Source: Halorhodospira sp. (GTDB lineage: Bacteria > Pseudomonadota > Gammaproteobacteria > Nitrococcales > Halorhodospiraceae). From it: a stretch of 15,660 nt of DNA. Under the pieces are notes generated by a model. The model saw only the letters and a list, made by a program, of their open reading frames with translations. It was not told the origin of the DNA and ran no database searches. The first letter of the stretch is position 1; every line of letters begins with the position of its first letter. Where the stretch lies: NCBI GenBank assembly GCA_007127935.1, contig SKYL01000027.1, positions 1 through 15,660 of the forward strand, in the 5' to 3' direction. The translations under genes were made by a program, and so were the position numbers. This document shows, piece by piece, positions 12,939 through 15,660 of this stretch.

Positions 12939-14223
12939 AACGCCCCGGAGCGCGGCTTCTCCGGCGATTCCCTCCCCGGTCGCCACCGCCACCCGCGCCG
13001 GATTGCGGACGACGGCCGCCGACGCGCTGGCGTTGGGTGCGCACGGGGGGGGCGAGTTCGACGAAGTACTCCACCGGAGGGGTGGCCGTGGGCACCTTGG
13101 CGCCGACGTACTCCTCGATATCGGGCAGCGAGAAGACGTACTCGTCGCAGGCGATGGAGATGGCGTCACCGCTCTCCCCTGCCCGGGCCGTGCGGCCGAT
13201 GCGATGGACGTAGTCTTCGGGGTCTTGGGGCAGGTCGAAATTGATCACGTGGCTGACGGCGTCGATATGGAGCCCGCGAGCGGCCACGTCGGTCCCCACC
13301 AGGATCGGCAGATCGCCGGAGCGGAACTGTTCCAGCAGGCGTTCCCGGTCTTTTTGCGGGATGTCTCCGGAGATCACCGCCGCTTGCAGCTCGTTGCCGT
13401 TGAGATGGTCCACCAGCCGCTCGGCGGCGCGCTTGGTGTTGACGAAGATCAGCGTCCGCCGGGGGTCGATGTGGCGCAGCATGCCCACGGTGAAGGCGAT
13501 CTTGTCCTCCTTGCCCACGTGGTAGAGGGTTTGGCGGATCTTCTCGGCGGTGCGCCGGTCGGCGTCCACGGTGATCCGCTCCGGGTCGGCCATGTGCGCC
13601 CACGCCAGTTCCAGGACGCGGTGGGAGAGGGTGGCCGAGAAGAGCATGTTCATTCGCGCCGAGGCCGGCGGCATCCGGCGCAGCAGGAAGCGGATGTCGG
13701 CGATGAAGCCGAGGTCGAACATGCGGTCGGCCTCGTCGATGATTGCCACCTCAATGTTCCGCAATTGGAAGACCCGCTGCTTAAAGAAATCGATGATCCG
13801 GCCCGGGGTGCCGATGATGACGTCGACCCCCTCCTCCAGTTGCCGGCGTTGGCTGTCGTAACCGGTGCCGCCGTAGATGGCGGCGAAACGCAGGCCGGTG
13901 AAGGCGCCAATGGCCTCGGCGTCCTTGTGGATCTGGATGGCCAACTCCCGGGTCGGGGCGAGGCAGAGGGCCCACGGCCCGACGGCATCCTCTTCCACCG
14001 GGCTGGTCATCAGGTGGTGGAGGGTGGCCACCAGGAAGGCGGCCGTCTTGCCGGTACCGGTCTGGGCCTCTCCGGCGATACTCTTGCCGGCCAGGGTCTT
14101 GGGCAGGGTGGCCGCCTGGATCGGCGTACATTGGGTGAGTCCCGCCGCTTTCAGGCCGTCCAGGATGGATTCGTCGATGGGGAGGTCGGCGAAACGGGTT
14201 TCGGTGAGGTGAGTTTGGCTCAT
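12937..14223 (-). CDS. rhlB: DEAD-box ATP-dependent RNA helicase RhlB
   Basis: RhlB unwinds structured RNA and, in many gammaproteobacteria, joins the RNase E degradosome. The 428-residue protein (E. coli 421) starts MSQTHLTETRFADL, very like enterobacterial RhlB (MSKTHLTEQKFSDF). All helicase motifs are intact: Q motif with Phe11 and TPIQ (33-36), Walker A AQTGTGKT (53-60), PTREL (90-94), GG (118-119), TPGR (139-142), DEAD (163-166), SAT (196-198), TDVAARGLHI (311-320) and HRIGRTARAG (340-349). The C-terminal tail (about 396-428) is Arg/Gly-rich and basic, likely an RNA-binding extension. I chose the ATG at 14223; the frame remains open to 15153 but is antisense to the MFS gene. It is divergent from the transporter. 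Very secure. Confidence 0.95.
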   Translation of the reverse strand: MSQTHLTETRFADLPIDESILDGLKAAGLTQCTPIQAATLPKTLAGKSIAGEAQTGTGKTAAFLVATLHHLMTSPVEEDAVGPWALCLAPTRELAIQIHKDAEAIGAFTGLRFAAIYGGTGYDSQRRQLEEGVDVIIGTPGRIIDFFKQRVFQLRNIEVAIIDEADRMFDLGFIADIRFLLRRMPPASARMNMLFSATLSHRVLELAWAHMADPERITVDADRRTAEKIRQTLYHVGKEDKIAFTVGMLRHIDPRRTLIFVNTKRAAERLVDHLNGNELQAAVISGDIPQKDRERLLEQFRSGDLPILVGTDVAARGLHIDAVSHVINFDLPQDPEDYVHRIGRTARAGESGDAISIACDEYVFSLPDIEEYVGAKVPTATPPVEYFVELAPPVRTQRQRVGGRRPQSGAGGGGDRGGNRRRSRAPGR

Positions 14224-14242
14224 GGCACGTAAGCTTACCGGA

Positions 14243-14258
14243 GCCGGAGGCATCCGGC
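14243..14258. other. Perfect inverted repeat in the rhlB/transporter divergent region
   Basis: GCCGGA (14243-14248) and TCCGGC (14253-14258) flank a four-base loop (GGCA). The hairpin would lie in the rhlB leader about 20 bases before its start codon, or upstream of the transporter gene. No convincing promoter hexamers were seen in this 75-base region for either gene. Confidence 0.4.
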
Positions 14259-14298
14259 CACAGGCAAGCCGCCAAGCGGTGACGATGAAGGAGAGAGT

Positions 14299-15648
14299 GT
14301 GATCTGGGCAACCAGCCGTGCGCCGCGCCGGGAGGTCTTTGGTTGGGCGATGTTCGATTTCGCCAACCAAGCCTACACGCTGTTGATCATCACCGTCGTC
14401 TACGGCGATCTCTATACGCGGCTCATCGTCGGTGATGCCGCCGACGATTTTCGTCTCGGCAATCTGCTGTGGAGCGGTGCGTTGGCCTTGAGTTACCTGG
14501 CGGTGGTGGTGACCGCGCCGGTCTTCGGCGCCATCATGGACTATACGGCCGCCAAGAAACGGTTTCTCTTCGTCAGCTACGCCGCCACGGTGATCACCAC
14601 CACGGCGCTCTACTGGGTGGAGCCGGGGTACGTGGTGTTGGGCTTTCTGCTCATCGCCTTCTCCAACTACGCCTACTCCATCGGCGAGGCGTTCATCGCC
14701 GGGTTTTTGCCGGATATCGCCGCCCCCGGCGAGATGGGGCGGGTCTCCGGGTTGGGGTGGTCCCTGGGCTACGTCGGCGGGATGTTCGCCACGGTGTTCA
14801 CGGTGCTGTTGCTGGGGGAGGTCAGCGCCGAGAACTTCGACCGCATCCGCTGGGTGGGGCCGTTTGCCGCCGCCTTCTTCCTGATCTGCGCGGTGCCCAC
14901 CTTCCTCTGGCTGCGGGAGCGGGGAACGCCGCGGCCGCTGCCGGCCGGCATCGGGTACGCCGGCCTCGGTGTCCGGCGGGTGGCCGCCACTCTGCGCGGT
15001 ATCCATGCCACCCGCGACCTCGCGGTCTTCCTGGTCTCTCTGCTGCTCTCCATGGCCGGGCTCTACATCGTGATCTCGTTCGCCTTCATCTACGGGGCGC
15101 AGGTGATCGGCTGGGACGAGCATGTGCGCATGCTGATGTTCATCGTCACCCAAGTCTGCGCCGCGGCGGGGGCGCTCGGTTTCGGGCTGATCCAGGACCG
15201 TTTCGGCGCCAAGCGGACGTATATGCTGACGTTGTTGATCTGGATCGCGGCGATCCTGATGATCTGGGGCACGCCGATGATGGCCGCGGGGTTCCGGGCT
15301 TGGCTGGGGGTGGAGTGGCAGGCGCAGTATGTCTTCCTGGCCGCCGGGTGTGTCGCCGGGATCGCGCTGGGGTCGTGTCAGTCGGCGGGGCGGACCATGG
15401 TGGGGCTCTTCTCGCCCCGCTCCCGGGCGGCGGAGCTGTTCGGTTTCTGGGGGTTGGCGCTGAAGGCCGCCGGGGCGCTGGGGTTGATCTCGGTGGGGCT
15501 GTTGCAGGCGGTGGTCGGGCTCCAGGGCGCAATCCTGTTTTGCGGCGTACTCTTCGCCGCGGCTTTCATCGTGGCGCTGGCGGTGGATGAGGCGCGGGGG
15601 CGCGGGTACGCGGCGGCGCGGGACGCCGAAGGGCCGCCGCCGCCGTGA
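14299..15648 (+). CDS. UMF1/Atg22-like MFS transporter
   Basis: A 449-residue polytopic transporter of the major facilitator superfamily with about twelve membrane segments. The opening EVFGWAMFDFANQAY (12-26), the loop APVFGAIMDYTAAKKR (73-88, a motif A-like turn), YSIGEAFIAGFLPDIA (126-141) and RVSGLGWSLGYVGG (148-161) are typical of the UMF1 family, related to the yeast vacuolar Atg22 amino-acid effluxer. The second half keeps GLIQDRFGAKR (about 294-304), the repeat of motif A. The GTG start at 14299 has AAGGAG about five bases upstream. It is divergent from rhlB and ends 12 bases before the window edge, complete. The substrate is unknown; amino acid or small-metabolite efflux is only a family-based guess. 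Confidence 0.9.
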   Translation: MIWATSRAPRREVFGWAMFDFANQAYTLLIITVVYGDLYTRLIVGDAADDFRLGNLLWSGALALSYLAVVVTAPVFGAIMDYTAAKKRFLFVSYAATVITTTALYWVEPGYVVLGFLLIAFSNYAYSIGEAFIAGFLPDIAAPGEMGRVSGLGWSLGYVGGMFATVFTVLLLGEVSAENFDRIRWVGPFAAAFFLICAVPTFLWLRERGTPRPLPAGIGYAGLGVRRVAATLRGIHATRDLAVFLVSLLLSMAGLYIVISFAFIYGAQVIGWDEHVRMLMFIVTQVCAAAGALGFGLIQDRFGAKRTYMLTLLIWIAAILMIWGTPMMAAGFRAWLGVEWQAQYVFLAAGCVAGIALGSCQSAGRTMVGLFSPRSRAAELFGFWGLALKAAGALGLISVGLLQAVVGLQGAILFCGVLFAAAFIVALAVDEARGRGYAAARDAEGPPPP

Positions 15649-15660
15649 GGCCCCCCGTCA

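Noticed and set aside
12907..14232. 441-codon open frame on the plus strand opposite rhlB
   Set aside because: It is a shadow of the intact rhlB gene; the low-stop antisense frame is expected at this GC content and the translation has no recognisable motif.
14224..15153. N-terminal extension of the rhlB frame
   Set aside because: It is antisense to the MFS transporter; the canonical RhlB N-terminus starts at 14223.

Overview
The window is GC-rich chromosomal DNA from a gammaproteobacterium. The main evidence is a ZapD-type cell division protein, an RhlB-type DEAD-box helicase that follows the enterobacterial RhlB pattern over its length, and the gene order pilB-pilC-pilD-coaE-zapD, all characteristic of Gammaproteobacteria. 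The exact family is not certain; an Ectothiorhodospiraceae/Chromatiales-like lineage is a guess from GC content and the DUF3015 and DUF4105 neighbours. Genes are densely packed and most are on the minus strand. There is no phage, CRISPR array, insertion sequence or RNA gene that I can support.

Layout, left to right. 1-125 is non-coding and may be part of a dispersed intergenic repeat. 126-3615 (minus) encodes an envelope group: a small secreted DUF3015 protein with its own promoter, a weak-looking terminator, then a DUF4105 (Lnb N-terminal-like) protein with a probable beta-barrel tail, then a lipoprotein alpha/beta hydrolase. 3704-8381 (minus) is a tightly coupled type IV pilus/housekeeping operon: pilB (assembly ATPase, unusually short), pilC (platform), pilD (prepilin peptidase), coaE (dephospho-CoA kinase) and zapD (FtsZ-ring bundling). 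8382-8531 holds a likely pilB promoter and a REP-like repeat. 8532-9215 (minus) is a rhomboid protease. 9300-10676 (plus) is a degenerate GGDEF-EAL protein split by one in-frame TGA. 10673-12803 (minus) is an operon of a two-CBS-domain protein, a MotA-type and a MotB-type stator protein. 12937-14223 (minus) is rhlB, and 14299-15648 (plus) is a UMF1-family MFS transporter, divergent from rhlB.

How the genes may work together: PilB/PilC/PilD supply the motor, platform and prepilin processing of a type IV pilus, although no pilin gene is in view. The CBS/MotA/MotB trio looks like a self-contained ion-driven stator, with no flagellar genes nearby. The GGDEF-EAL remnant between them appears to have lost the residues needed to make or break cyclic di-GMP. 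The best leads are the TGA that replaces a conserved linker arginine in the GGDEF-EAL gene, the CBS-coupled stator operon, the N1-less PilB, and the DUF3015/terminator/DUF4105-barrel/lipoprotein-hydrolase arrangement. I did not find a clear, wholly new multi-gene defence or biosynthetic system.
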